From NCBI GenBank assembly GCA_029582265.1, contig CM055823.1, forward strand, positions 5,828,001 through 5,892,000: 64,000 nucleotides of DNA, in the 5' to 3' direction. How positions within the stretch are numbered: position 1 is the first letter of the stretch; each line of letters opens with the position of its first letter. Positions 44,212-53,317 of this stretch are shown here, piece by piece. This DNA comes from Zoroaster sp. YZ-2022 (Eukaryota; Echinodermata; Asteroidea; Forcipulatida; Zoroasteridae). The notes below the pieces were generated by a model. The model was not told the origin of the DNA. It saw only the letters and a list, made by a program, of their open reading frames with translations, and searched no databases. Made by a program: the position numbers and the translations under genes.

Positions 44212-44497
44212 AGTATTGTCACAATCAACAGGACATGGAATTGGAATGCATGTTTTAGATTAACTCACTGACTGAAAATAATGTTTCAGAATTATGTTAA
44301 AGGGGCAGTCTCGTCACGATCAACAGGACATGTTTTAGATTAACTAAAAATAATTCCCCACATGATAAGGTCATATTACCATTGCTACTGCATACATGAG
44401 CCAGTAATTTTCAGTCACTGTGTTCATCTTAAGCTAGGACATCGATTCCATACCCTGTTGAAAGTCTACTCTGATCGTGATGATACTGCCCCTTTAA
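44212..44497. mobile_element. Hairpin MITE, family D, complete
   Basis: TTAAAGGGGCAGTATTGTCA at the left; TGATACTGCCCCTTTAA at the right. An internal partial duplication repeats GAATTATGTTAAAGGGGCAG at 44,289. Body AGGTCATATTACCATTGCTA and CAGTCACTGTGTTCATCTTA. Confidence 0.8.
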
Positions 44498-44526
44498 TAT
44501 AGAACTCATTTTTAATGAGAAAGTAC

Positions 44527-44695
44527 CTTTATCTGCGAGTCCCATAAACAGATATTCTGCATGGAAACCTTTCTTGACAACGCTACCGTCTGTGACGAAC
44601 GTTACGAGAACCTCGTTGCTAGATGATAACCAACCAAATGGCAGCTGGCTGCCACAATATTTGATATTTCGTGAGGTGTCCAACTTATCTGTTAT
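44527..44695 (-). CDS. CUB4, second half
   Basis: 169 bases, phase 0 in, phase 1 out: ITDKLDTSRNIKYCGSQL, PFGWLSSSNEVLVTFVTD, KKGFHAEYLFMGLADK. C4 present (KYCGS), so the C3-C4 disulfide is kept. Donor GTACTT. Confidence 0.85.
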
Positions 44696-44767
44696 CTGTA
44701 TTTGTTGCCAAGTTTAGAGGAAAACAATTATACATCAACGAAGTTGTGCACAAGAACCTCATAAAAG

Positions 44768-45385
44768 GTAAAGGAGGAGGGGCAAAGTCATGGTACAGCC
44801 AAGCCTTTGAGAAGCCCGGCCAGGCCTGGGCTACCTGGCATCCTAATCTGTCTTTTGTGAGTCCTGTAACAATACAGTACCTGCCAATCAACCTAACCTG
44901 GGCTTCTGGAGGGCCTAGCCCAGCCAACTAGAACTCATACTGGCTGCAGTTGTGAACAAACGACAGCCGAGGTGTCAATCAAGTTTGTGTAGCAATAACA
45001 GCTATTTGAGATCTCTTCATTAGCCCTAACCCCCAGGTATTCTGGCTAGGAACCTTCCCGAATCCTCCAAAATCCACTTTTGGAAACATGCCCATACATG
45101 TATGTTCAAAATGCACCATGCATTTTCGTTGATCTTTCATACTCAGCACTTATGGCCTGTTCTTGCCAGGTAGTAATTTTGTCCCATTTGAAGAGGTGAA
45201 AGTACCAGTTCCCAACAGTGTCCCTTTGGAGGATTTTACAGGATTTGGGGTGGTTAGGGTTTGTAATGGGTCTTTTGTGCTCAGCAAGGGTACAAAATAA
45301 ACAGAAAGTGGATTATATAGGCCTATACGCCTGGGCCTGGCTGAGCTTCTCAAAGGCTTTGCTCTACCATGACTTAGTGTGGCAC
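44768..45385. mobile_element. MITE family F with nested family G
   Basis: Left end GGAGGAGGGGCAAAGTCATG then GCCAAGCCTTTGAGAAGCC; right end GCTTCTCAAAGGCTTTGCTC and CTACCATGACTTA, inverted. Interrupted at 45,020-45,262 by a TTAA-type element. Confidence 0.8.
45020..45262. mobile_element. TTAA MITE, family G, inside family F
   Basis: TTAGCCCTAACCCCCAGGTA at the left; GGGGTGGTTAGGGTTT at the right. Body TTCAAAATGCACCATGCATT and ATTTGAAGAGGTGAAAGTAC. Terminal TTAA eroded. Confidence 0.75.
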
Positions 45386-45440
45386 TTACAGGGAAGGTAA
45401 AACATTGATTACAGATTATCAAATTAATAAAAGTTTTTTG

Positions 45441-45572
45441 TGTGGTCTTTACCGCAGGTTAATAACTCGTTTCGGGCATGGTCACAGCAATAAGGACCGA
45501 GTCAAATGTGAAGTCCTTATTGTCCGTGACTACGCACAAGACGGGTCATTATCCTGTGGTAAAAACCAAGCA
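45441..45572. repeat. 132-bp near-palindrome
   Basis: GGTCTTTACCGCAGGTTAAT on the left pairs with ATTATCCTGTGGTAAAAACC on the right; inner CAGCAATAAGGAC with GTCCTTATTGTCCGTG. A long imperfect hairpin in the CUB4 intron, origin unknown. Confidence 0.7.
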
Positions 45573-46146
45573 TAAATGTCCATATCAATTTAGTTTTCAA
45601 AATGTAAAAAAAAAGTCATTTTTGTTATAAAATAAAGCCCCCCAAAAAAGGGCATTATAGAGACTCGCGAAACTCTTTAAAAAAAAAAACGTGTCAGCGT
45701 GATGCAAAACAACCTTTGTCACTCTGATTGGTTCAAATATGTGTCACGCGTCGGCTAAATAGAACAGCTGGCACATACGCGCTGCTCTGATTTTGATAAG
45801 TCATGTCTTCACCATCCGTTAATACACCCCAACGGATTACATTTTGTCCAATCAGATTGTCTGAAACTGTTTGATATTTATGAATATATAATCATCGAAA
45901 AGTATATTTGGTATGGGAACATTTCAAAAGGGGCACCAAGGACAAGAACATGGCACAGAGGCTGTAGCCTCCATAGAATTTAAAGCCTGTATTATAAGAC
46001 GAGACGCCAATAATAAAAGTAGTGTGCCACTGTGAGCGCCCACTCAAGAACTACTCTTCTGTTATGGAATTTTTGCAAGCTCCAGTGGGCGCATGGTCTT
46101 CCAGCTGCTATTTGCATGACAAAAACAACGACTGAACATTGAGCAC
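45573..46146. other. Intronic sequence, no feature
   Basis: A-rich runs and AT-rich sequence in the intron within CUB4. Nothing recognised. Confidence 0.5.
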
Positions 46147-46412
46147 AAAACACTGAATAACTTTGCCCTGAAAATCCGTTTTACCGTGAAATAAATAGTT
46201 CCCGGCAATTTCATGACGACACAACATCGTGAAAATGCCATGAAATACTCTTGGGATTCCTTTGCTGTGAAAACGCTATGAACTTCTCGTGGCAGTTTTG
46301 GGGCAGCTCATTAATTCTCGAGACTAGAGCGCCGTGAATAATATTATTGCCAATATCCAAGAGAAAGAGACATGGCAAAACGGGATTTCAAGGCCAAGTT
46401 ATTCATAGTGAA
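46147..46412. mobile_element. Palindromic MITE, family E
   Basis: ACACTGAATAACTTTGCCCT, GAAATAAATAGTTCCCGGCA, GTGGCAGTTTTGGGGCAGCT, ending AAGGCCAAGTTATTCATAGT. The right half is shortened. Confidence 0.7.
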
Positions 46413-46470
46413 AGGATGGTCATGGTGACTGCGCTGGCGGGCAGTCGCAGTGTAACAAAGTCTACTATAC

Positions 46471-46721
46471 CTCAATGAAGTCATATTCACAAGCCGTTTG
46501 CGTTTTGGGAATTGACTGCCGTTTGTAGAGTGTATGTTCAGACACTGCTTCTCTTCTCTTACGTATCTTGGCGACCGGTGTAGTGCTTGGGTTCTCCAAC
46601 GTTAGATCAGTGAAACTAACAAAGACGACCTCATGGGATTTGCCTTGTAGTAGGTAGTCAATGTGAACGTTAGATGGGTAGTCATCTGGATAGTTTGGAC
46701 TTGTGAAAGATCCGTCAGTAC
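46471..46721 (-). CDS. CUB4, first half, no C1/C2, furin-like insert
   Basis: 251 bases, the longest first-half exon; phase 1 in, phase 0 out. GTDGSFTSPNYPDDYPSN, VHIDYLLQGKSHEVVF, VSFTDLTLENPSTTPVAK, then IRKRREAVSEHTLYKRQS, IPKTQTACEYDFIE. Both cysteines of the first disulfide are absent together (GTDGS and HIDYL). An insert of roughly 25 residues between the FTDLTLE strand and CEYDFIE contains RKRR (46,552-46,563), which fits the furin rule R-X-K/R-R. Confidence 0.85.
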
Positions 46722-46859
46722 CTGAAAAAGTCTGACTTGCTGTTTGGATTTAAACAAAGGAAGGTTTTATTTGTAACAGACATGATACCTTAATACCAAG
46801 GTCAGTCCCAGACATTTTAAACACTCTGATTGGTTGAGAACAGACCGATCTCAAATGAA

Positions 46860-46955
46860 CAGACACTCAGAAAGCACCGAGTATACGGTGCTATACACAC
46901 GTCGGTGTAGGGCAAAATTAAATCAATTGTTTATCTCCCGACGCAAGAATTTCAC
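46860..46955 (+). mobile_element. SINE family C (3' part)
   Basis: AGACACTCAGAAAGCACCGA, TACACACGTCGGTGTAGGGC, CCGACGCAAGAATTTCAC. Confidence 0.6.
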
Positions 46956-47171
46956 GGTTTAAATGGTTGTAAAAAAGACAGATCTCAAATGGTTGTAAAA
47001 AGTCCGGTCTCAACCAGTGGCTTAAAGTGTGGTCTCTAACGTCATTTTAAAAGACCATTAAAACTTTCTGGTTGATGTTTAAGACGGGTTACTCAACTGC
47101 TTTTGCTATAAACTTAACGCACTCATTCTGATCAGACCATTAATAAACTGCAAACAAACAAAATCAAAGAA

Positions 47172-47692
47172 AAGCATAATCCACCAAACTGGTGCTCAAG
47201 GCGCATTACATTATTACCCCTGCTCATCAGGCTCATAAATCATTCCTGAAACCATCTCAGCTCCCTTGGGAGTATACAGCTCAATTGCATTCGAGTAGGC
47301 CCGACATTGCTGGGGCTTAACCTGGGTTAGCCTCAATTGAGCTGCTCGCGAAGCAGGTCACTTGAGGCAGATCTGGGTAAATAACTTTGAGAATATCGAC
47401 ATACATTTTCTTCTCTTAAACAATTAATTTGTGAGTAGAGACTGTTCTTGTACTATAAGATATGTTTGTACGAACCTGAGAAGTAATAAGATCATTTTTT
47501 AACCGGAAAAGAATTATTTTGAGATCGTTTCCTTGTAAATATTTTCCGTGCGACCTTTGACATTTTTCACATCGCTTTAATGACCACAAGAGGGTGAACA
47601 TTCAACGGGATGCTCGTTCGATTAGGTTGTAATCGGGGCTCACCCATGTGACGTACTCGGGTTACCTCAGGGAAGCTACTCGAATGCACCCG
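47172..47692. mobile_element. SINE A fragment split by a GCATTCGAGTAG element
   Basis: 47,172-47,288 is a minus-strand SINE A body (GGTGCTCAAGGCGCATTACA, CAGCTCCCTTGGGAGTATAC). It is followed by an element of about 400 bp with inverted ends GCATTCGAGTAG and CTACTCGAATGC (47,287 and 47,691), inner ACCTGGGTTAGC and GGGTTACCTCAGG also roughly inverted. Confidence 0.6.
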
Positions 47693-47788
47693 AATGTGTC
47701 AACACTTTGTTGGATAATTCATTTACAAGAAACTAGTACAAAATTTGAAGGGATAATTGGATCACATATTTAAATGAGGGTAAGTTAC

Positions 47789-47876
47789 CTGTAGGGTGGC
47801 GACGGGGCTCACTGGAAAAGAAACCATTGACGGTATGTTGGCCGGAACCAGGTCCATTGACGAATTGTACGATAAC
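47789..47876 (-). CDS. CUB3, second half, part b
   Basis: 88 bases, phase 0 in, phase 1 out: VIVQFVNGPGSGQHTVNG, FFSSEPRRHPT. Completes CUB3 (VIVQF follows SDGNE as in the undivided domains). Acceptor GTCTGGAACAG, donor GTAACT. Confidence 0.75.
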
Positions 47877-48115
47877 CTGTTCCAGACAAAATAAATAAAA
47901 ATATAAATAAAAATACATTCTCAACTAGAAAAGTTTTCATTTTCTGAATGTAAGTAAACAACTTCAAAATAAGTTACCACAGCATGGATAATGAGTTAAT
48001 AAGTTAGGAATTGATGACATTAAAGCCAGACTTTTGATATTAAAATGATGTACTACATCCATACGTTATAAAAATCAAGAGATACATGTACATATAAAAA
48101 ACCAACCTGTGAGAG

Positions 48116-48466
48116 TTTAAGATTTGTAGCTTTGCATGGCGAAAAGGACAAGTAAAGACTTTGTAGTGACACCATGTAGTAAGATTTGTAGCTTTGCATG
48201 GCGAAAAGGACAAGTGAAGACTGTTTGCGGTGACACCATGTAGCAAGATTTGTAGCTTTGCACAGCAAAAAGGACAAGTAAAGACTGTTTGCAGTGACAC
48301 CATGTAGCAAGATTTGTAGCTTTGCACGGTGAAAATGATAAGTAAAGACTGTTTGCAGTGACACCTTGTGAAATTCTCAAATTGAGTAGTAATTGGTTCT
48401 GAAAAGAACTGAAGTTTACAACTCGACGTTTCGATCAGTATACTCTGATCGTCTTCAGGAGAAAGT
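48116..48466 (-). repeat. 60-bp tandem repeat plus reverse Penelope 3' repeat
   Basis: Four units of AAGATTTGTAGCTTTGCATG, GCGAAAAGGACAAGTAAAGA, CTGTTTGCAGTGACACCATG, then on the minus strand a hammerhead-like motif: CTCCTGAAGACGATCAGAG, TATACTGATCGAAACGTCGA. The unit is the Penelope terminal string, so the terminus itself was tandemly amplified. Confidence 0.75.
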
Positions 48467-48589
48467 GAGTTTCTGCTTTATGTTGTGTCTTTAACAAAAA
48501 AACAGTGAAACATTCCAATTTGTAGTCTTCATTTCGACCTTGACTTTATGTTTCCAAAAGATGAATTCATTTGCAAAAATAATTTGATT

Positions 48590-48876
48590 AACCCTCCAAA
48601 GACTGCAAGGGTCAAAATCGGTCAAAACGTTGATATACTTGCCACGGTAAATCTAGTGCACTTCAAAGTCAAACACTGTCAAACCTTACGTGTAGTAAGT
48701 ACATTTTTACAGGTCAAAATGAGTCTACCGTTTTTGATTGTATTGTTGAGGGTGGTCAAAATGACAGTAAAAAACAGTCAGAAAATGCCCCGTGTGCACA
48801 TTTGGGTCAACAGTCAAAACAGGCAGTTGACTGGTTTTGACCGCTATAGCTACTTGCCACTAAAGTAGGAGGGTTA
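48590..48876. mobile_element. TTAA MITE, family H, complete
   Basis: TTAACCCTCCAAAGACTGCA at the left; CTAAAGTAGGAGGGTTAA at the right. Body GTAAATCTAGTGCACTTCAA, TTGAGGGTGGTCAAAATGAC, GCAGTTGACTGGTTTTGACC. TTAA at both ends. Confidence 0.8.
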
Positions 48877-49270
48877 ATTGAAATAAAATAATACCACCTC
48901 GGACAGAAATATTTCAAGGGATGGAATGTTTCATGTCAAGCTATAATCATGTTTTTTATATAAAGATTACCAATAACGTATGTGTTATTCTCCAAACAGA
49001 ACCCAAAATAATCTGAATCAATTTTGGTACCCTATCCTGTGACGTAATTCCAACATAAACCACGCCCACTTCGCACGTGCTGGCTCCAACGATCATCAGA
49101 TCTAGCCCCACTGGAAATTGGATTGGCCACTCATTTCTTTCAGGATTTACGCAAGAAAATAGAAAACTTGGGACTTGCATGTGTTGTATAAAGACTCAAA
49201 ATCTTATTAAAAAAGTAAATTTATGCCTCAAGAATCGCTTTTGAATGTACAAGGAATATATGTTAAATTA
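48877..49270. other. Intronic sequence, no feature
   Basis: A 74-codon minus-strand ORF (48,956-49,180) lies in the CUB3 intron but has no CUB motif and no convincing splice sites. Not called. Confidence 0.5.
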
Positions 49271-49432
49271 CACAAGCAGCAGCATTTTCCCCAGAGTCCG
49301 GCATTCTCCTGAGGACGATCAGAGCATACTGATCGAAACATCGAGTTATACCACCAGTTCTTTTCAGAACTAATTACTACTCAATTGAGATTCCACATGG
49401 TGACACCGCAATTAGTCTTACTTACACAACAG
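49271..49432 (+). mobile_element. Penelope 3' repeat fragment with hammerhead-like motif
   Basis: CAGCAGCATTTTCCCCAGAG through CCGCAATTAGTCTTACTTA. Hammerhead-like core CTGAGGA at 49,309-49,315, stem CGATCAG/CTGATCG, AAACATC (cleavage triplet AUC), GAG. Confidence 0.75.
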
Positions 49433-49594
49433 TCTGCTGTATTATTTTTAATTGAGACAGGATGGCAAAGATGACAATGAATTATTAAGTGTTCCGTTAT
49501 ATTTAATAAACTAAGCAGCCATGTTTTTTTTTGTTAATAATGAACAAGCTATCCTAAAACCAAGAGAGGGCACTGTAGCATGTTACTGACAACA

Positions 49595-49994
49595 CATATG
49601 TGACCTGTTACAACGAAATGAGCGTAAAGTCGCATTAAACCATTTCACAGTACAGTGGGAAAAGTGAAAAATCGGAGGGGAGGTCTAATTTGTTTTTGTT
49701 ATTATATTTGCAATTTGTAAATCTCCTTATATCGAATTCCAAATTTTCAGTTCCATCAGACAATTAAAAACCTCAATTTCAGGCCAATTTCATTGGTAGC
49801 ATTTATCGTGTTCTGACAAACAACTTGAAACAAAGACGGAAACAAAGCCACAAATCCCCCTCTGGTGAATCGCTGTAACCCCAAGTGTTATATATCATTG
49901 GAAAGCTCTTGTTCTACTGAATCCAGAAATACCAATAACTCAATTTTTTTAATTTCCGACTTTACGCTCATTTTGTGGTGACAGGTCACATATG
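49595..49994. mobile_element. MITE with CATATGTGACCTGT termini, 400 bp
   Basis: CATATGTGACCTGTTACAAC then GAAATGAGCGTAAAGTCG at the left; CGACTTTACGCTCATTTTGT then GTGACAGGTCACATATG at the right. About 38-base inverted repeats. Body has no ORF. Confidence 0.8.
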
Positions 49995-50134
49995 CCATGC
50001 TTCAGAAATAGGGAAAGGAATGCGCATACTATCAATGTGCGCGCGTATTACGTATCAACTTATGAACAGGATAGTCATGTAGGTGGTACATCATATCATT
50101 CATGACCGTTGACCTGACGGGATTTTTTTTTTAC

Positions 50135-50218
50135 CTCATTTCCATCCGAAGTCCATGTGAATGGCCGTTTTGATGTCTCGCATGTTTGCTGACTCCGTTG
50201 GGTTGTAGTGTCCTTCAC
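50135..50218 (-). CDS. CUB3, second half, part a
   Basis: 84 bases, 28 codons, phase 0 on both sides: VKDTTTQRSQQTCETSKR, PFTWTSDGNE. Contains C4 (TCET). Ends exactly at the SDGNE strand because an additional intron splits this CUB half. Donor GTAAAA. Confidence 0.75.
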
Positions 50219-50332
50219 CTACAGCCACGGAATAAACGGGAAAGGTACAACATTGGTCATGTATGCTTACTTTCTTTGAATCAAGAAAACCATCTACCCT
50301 TTCAGACTTCTGTGGTTTAAATGTCAGGCATA

Positions 50333-50680
50333 GTAATAATAATAACTTATATAGCGCACGTATCCACCAAACTGGTGCTCAAGGCGGATTATATTATTAC
50401 CCCTGCTCATCAGGCTCATAAATAATTCCTGAAACCATCTCAGCTCCCTGGGGAGTATACAGCTCAATTGGTGCCATTACAGCGCATATAGGGCTAATCA
50501 AAACACAACAACCAACTCTGCCCTCACAGGTACCCATTTACCCCTGGGTGGAGAGAAGCAATTATGGTAAAGTGTCTTGCTCAAGTACCCCGGTCGCAGT
50601 TGGGATTCGAACCCACATTCTGACGACTCAGCCATCAGAACACAAATCCGATGCACTAAACCACTCGACCATGGCACTCC
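50333..50680 (-). mobile_element. SINE, family B head with family A body
   Basis: Minus strand: head GGAGTGCCATGGTCGAGTGG and GATGGCTGAGTCGTCAGAAT as in family B; body GGTTTCAGGAATTATTTATG as in family A; tail TTATTATTATTAC. Suggests a recombinant or an intermediate subfamily. Confidence 0.8.
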
Positions 50681-50958
50681 ATAATAGTGCTAATATTTTT
50701 AAACAAAATTTGGTTTGGATAAAATTCAGTATTTTGTTATATTCTGATGAAATTTGTGGGGAAAATCAGTATTGCGATATGCAGTTTTTTATATCGTAAT
50801 GTGTATCGCAGCAGGTCTATTTCCCTCCATCTTCAAGATGGGGCACATGACCTTGAAAGGGTTTCATCTACTTCTCACTCTACCGCCAAAAAACAAAACA
50901 AACAAACACAAACAAAAAACAAACAAATTTGTTTACTTTTTTCCTACCCAACACAAAC

Positions 50959-51140
50959 CTTTATATGGGTATCACAGTCCTTTAGGCTCAAAACTAAATT
51001 TTCAAATCTCAGGAGGATACGATGGTTGAGTGCTGGGTGGGTGCGTATGACGATGTAACAGTTCTGGGAACTAATTAAGCCGGTATTCTTGGGCCAACTA
51101 AATTTACCCGGAAACTCGGCATCCATGTACTCTATGCATG
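50959..51140 (-). CDS. CUB3, first half
   Basis: 182 bases, phase 1 in, phase 0 out. TCIEYMDAEFPGKFSWP (T formed across the junction), SSQNCYIVIRTHP, LLRFENLVLSLKDCDTHIK. The usual SPNYP is replaced by SWPKN. Donor GTTTGT. Confidence 0.75.
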
Positions 51141-51792
51141 CTGTCATGGAAACACAAAAGAAAAAAATTTCAAAAAATATTACATCTCATCACTAATTCC
51201 GATTGGACAATGGTCTCCACCCAGGTAAGTAGCCTAGGGGGAAGCAAGGGGAAGACTTTATCAATAAAAATAGAACAAATAGAGAATTAGCCATTGGAAA
51301 CTGGGTTAAAATATTTTACAAGTGAAAACTTTCAGGGTCTACATTTCGTTTTAATTCTGCCGCCCCTTACGTGATAAGTTAAGGACACTTAGGGAGGAGG
51401 GCCTAAGTAATAAAATAGAACAAAATGTTGTGTGCCCGGAAGAAGGACGTAACAAAAGTGTGACTGGCAAAAGGTTGAAAGCAATTAATGTGCTAAATTG
51501 TGTTTCAAGAAAACTGAGTGAAAGTTTGATCGTTTTTCTGCCATTTATAAGTCATTGTAGGAAAGTTCAATTCCGCATGGGAATGGAAAAACACGTCTTG
51601 GGAGTAATTCTAGCAACAAATATATAACAGTTAGGCATTACTTTTTTTCCTGCAGCCATTTTATTTCTTGTACATTGTATGCCTGGAAGAAGGTCGTAGA
51701 GATTTTTTGCAAAAATAGAACAAACTGCTCAACAGCAATATATTTGTCCCCATTTTAAAAAGGGGTGGGGGTAGCTGTTCGTGACTTCAATT

Positions 51793-51985
51793 AACCCTAA
51801 AACCCTAGGTATTCTGGCTAGGAACCTTCCTGAATCCTCAAATCCAGTGTAATCAGTGCAATTAGTGCAATTTTGGAAAGATGCCTTTATCTTCAAAATG
51901 CACCATGCATGCACCAAAATGTGTAACCGCACCGATTTTGAAACTGACCAATGACCAGAAATCGGAATCTTTTTTTTGCTTAAAG
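51793..51985. mobile_element. Family-G MITE fragment joined to family-Y end
   Basis: TTAACCCTAAAACCCTAGGT, GGAACCTTCCTGAATCCTC and CTTCAAAATGCACCATGCAT (family G), then CACCGATTTTGAAACTGACC and AATGACCAGAAATCGG (reverse family-Y end). Confidence 0.6.
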
Positions 51986-52004
51986 CCAATCATTAAATAC
52001 ATAC

Positions 52005-52179
52005 TTGCAGGTTTGGGGCTCACTGATGTCCTAAAGTTAGCCTCATAGTACAGATAAGAGCGATACGGCAGACTGGTGCAATACCATATGAGAAGCTCAT
52101 TGGAGGTTGACGTCCAGGAGAAAGGGTAGATTTGACCAGATACTTCGATAATGGGATTGGATGATACATGATCCATAAT
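52005..52179 (-). CDS. CUB2, second half, lacks the YCG cysteine
   Basis: 175 bases, phase 0 in, phase 1 out. IMDHVSSNPIIEVSGQIYPF, SWTSTSNELLIWYCTSL, YRSYLYYEANFRTSV. The position of C4 (normally YCG) reads EVSG; a cysteine occurs instead in WYCTS on a later strand, so the second disulfide is either lost or re-paired. Donor GTATGT. Confidence 0.8.
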
Positions 52180-52237
52180 CTGTACAGAATATAAAACAAA
52201 TCATGCAGGAATTGAAGATTTGTATGGTGGAAATACA

Positions 52238-52398
52238 GCCAGCCAATCGTCATCGGGAAAGCTCGGTGGTCAAGAGGTTAAAACGTCTGCACTAGTAAGC
52301 AGGAGGTTGTGGGTTCGAATCCTGCCCGAGTCGCCCGTGAAGTTTTTCACAGATACTTGGAAAGCACCGAGTATTCAGTGCTATATACATGTCGGGGA
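52238..52398 (+). mobile_element. SINE family C
   Basis: CCAGCCAATCGTCATCGGGA, GGTCAAGAGGTTAAAACGTC, GTGGGTTCGAATCCTGCCCG, CACCGAGTATTCAGTGCTAT, CATGTCGGGG. Confidence 0.7.
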
Positions 52399-52419
52399 AA
52401 ATTTTATTGTAAGTAGGAG

Positions 52420-52660
52420 TAGATTTGCTGTAGCACCATGTAAATGGTAATAATTACTGGTTCTGAGAATAAGTGGTGGTGAGAAACTCAACGTTTCAAT
52501 CAGTATACTCCGACTGTCTTCAGGAGAATGCCCGACTTCTCCGCTCAGCTACACTTCCTGGAGCAGCATTCTCCTGAAGACAATCGGAGTATACCGATCG
52601 AAACGTTGTGTTTCTCACCAACGGTTCTCAGAACCAACAATTATTACCACTCCTAAGAAA
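52420..52660. mobile_element. Head-to-head Penelope-type repeats with two hammerhead-like motifs
   Basis: Minus-strand motif at 52,480-52,532 (CTCCTGAAGA, CAGTCGG/CTGATTG, AAACGTT, GAG); plus-strand motif at 52,562-52,610 (CTCCTGAAGA, CAATCGG/CCGATCG, AAACGTT). The two face each other across GCCCGACTTCTCCGC and GGAGCAGC, so the whole block can fold back. Confidence 0.65.
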
Positions 52661-52679
52661 CATGTTTTGACACTCGATT

Positions 52680-52893
52680 GACACCTCTGCTGTCTTGTTT
52701 ACAGCTGCTGCCATTATAACGAGCTCTACTTGGCTGGGCTAGGCCATACAGAAGCCCAGGTTATGTTGATTGGCAGGTACTGTATTGTTACAGGATTAGG
52801 ACTCACAAAAGACAGATTAGGAGGCCAGGTAGCCTGGGCCTGGCCGGGCTTTTCAAAGCCATGGCTGTACCACGACTTTGGCCCTCCTCCGTA
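52680..52893. mobile_element. MITE family F (minus orientation)
   Basis: CTGCCATTATAACGAGCTCT, GAAGCCCAGGTTATGTTGAT, GGGCTTTTCAAAGCCATGGC, TACCACGACTTTGGCCCTCC. It ends 34 bases from the CUB2 exon donor, so it forms the start of that intron. Confidence 0.75.
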
Positions 52894-52926
52894 AATTCTA
52901 TAATCAAAGAAAAAAAAAATACTTAC

Positions 52927-53105
52927 AGACAATTCAGGGCAGTCGGCGAGATCAATGACGACATTGGTGAAGGAGACAGTGACCCGATCAGTTATGGGAG
53001 CATGGAGTAAGGTCTCACACCCCTGTAATCTGAAGTGGGTCAGTGCGGATGGATAGTCTGCGTTCGTCAGATCACCCGAGCTGACCGTCAGGATTGAAGA
53101 ACAGT
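52927..53105 (-). CDS. CUB2, first half
   Basis: 179 bases, phase 1 in, phase 0 out. DCSSILTVSSGDLTNADYPS ... GCETLLHAPITDRVTVSF ... DLADCPELS. C1, C2 and C3 present. The usual YDYVE is replaced by PELS, so calcium binding is unlikely. Donor GTAAGT. Confidence 0.8.
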
Positions 53106-53317
53106 CTAATGGCAAAAGAGAAATGTACATCTCAAACATTAATTGTGACCCGCTGTGTGAAAAATGAGTCATATGTCGCACCATACATTTACACATAATG
53201 GGCGATTGAATGTTGAGGGTGATTTTTTTTTAAATCTGATTTTGGGTTTTCATGTTCGTTGACATAGGATCTAAATTTTCATAATATATTTACATAAAAA
53301 TCAATTTCAATCAATAA

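Noticed and set aside
48956..49180. Minus-strand ORF in the CUB3 intron, considered as an extra CUB exon.
   Set aside because: No CUB motif, and the neighbouring exons already complete CUB3 in phase without it.
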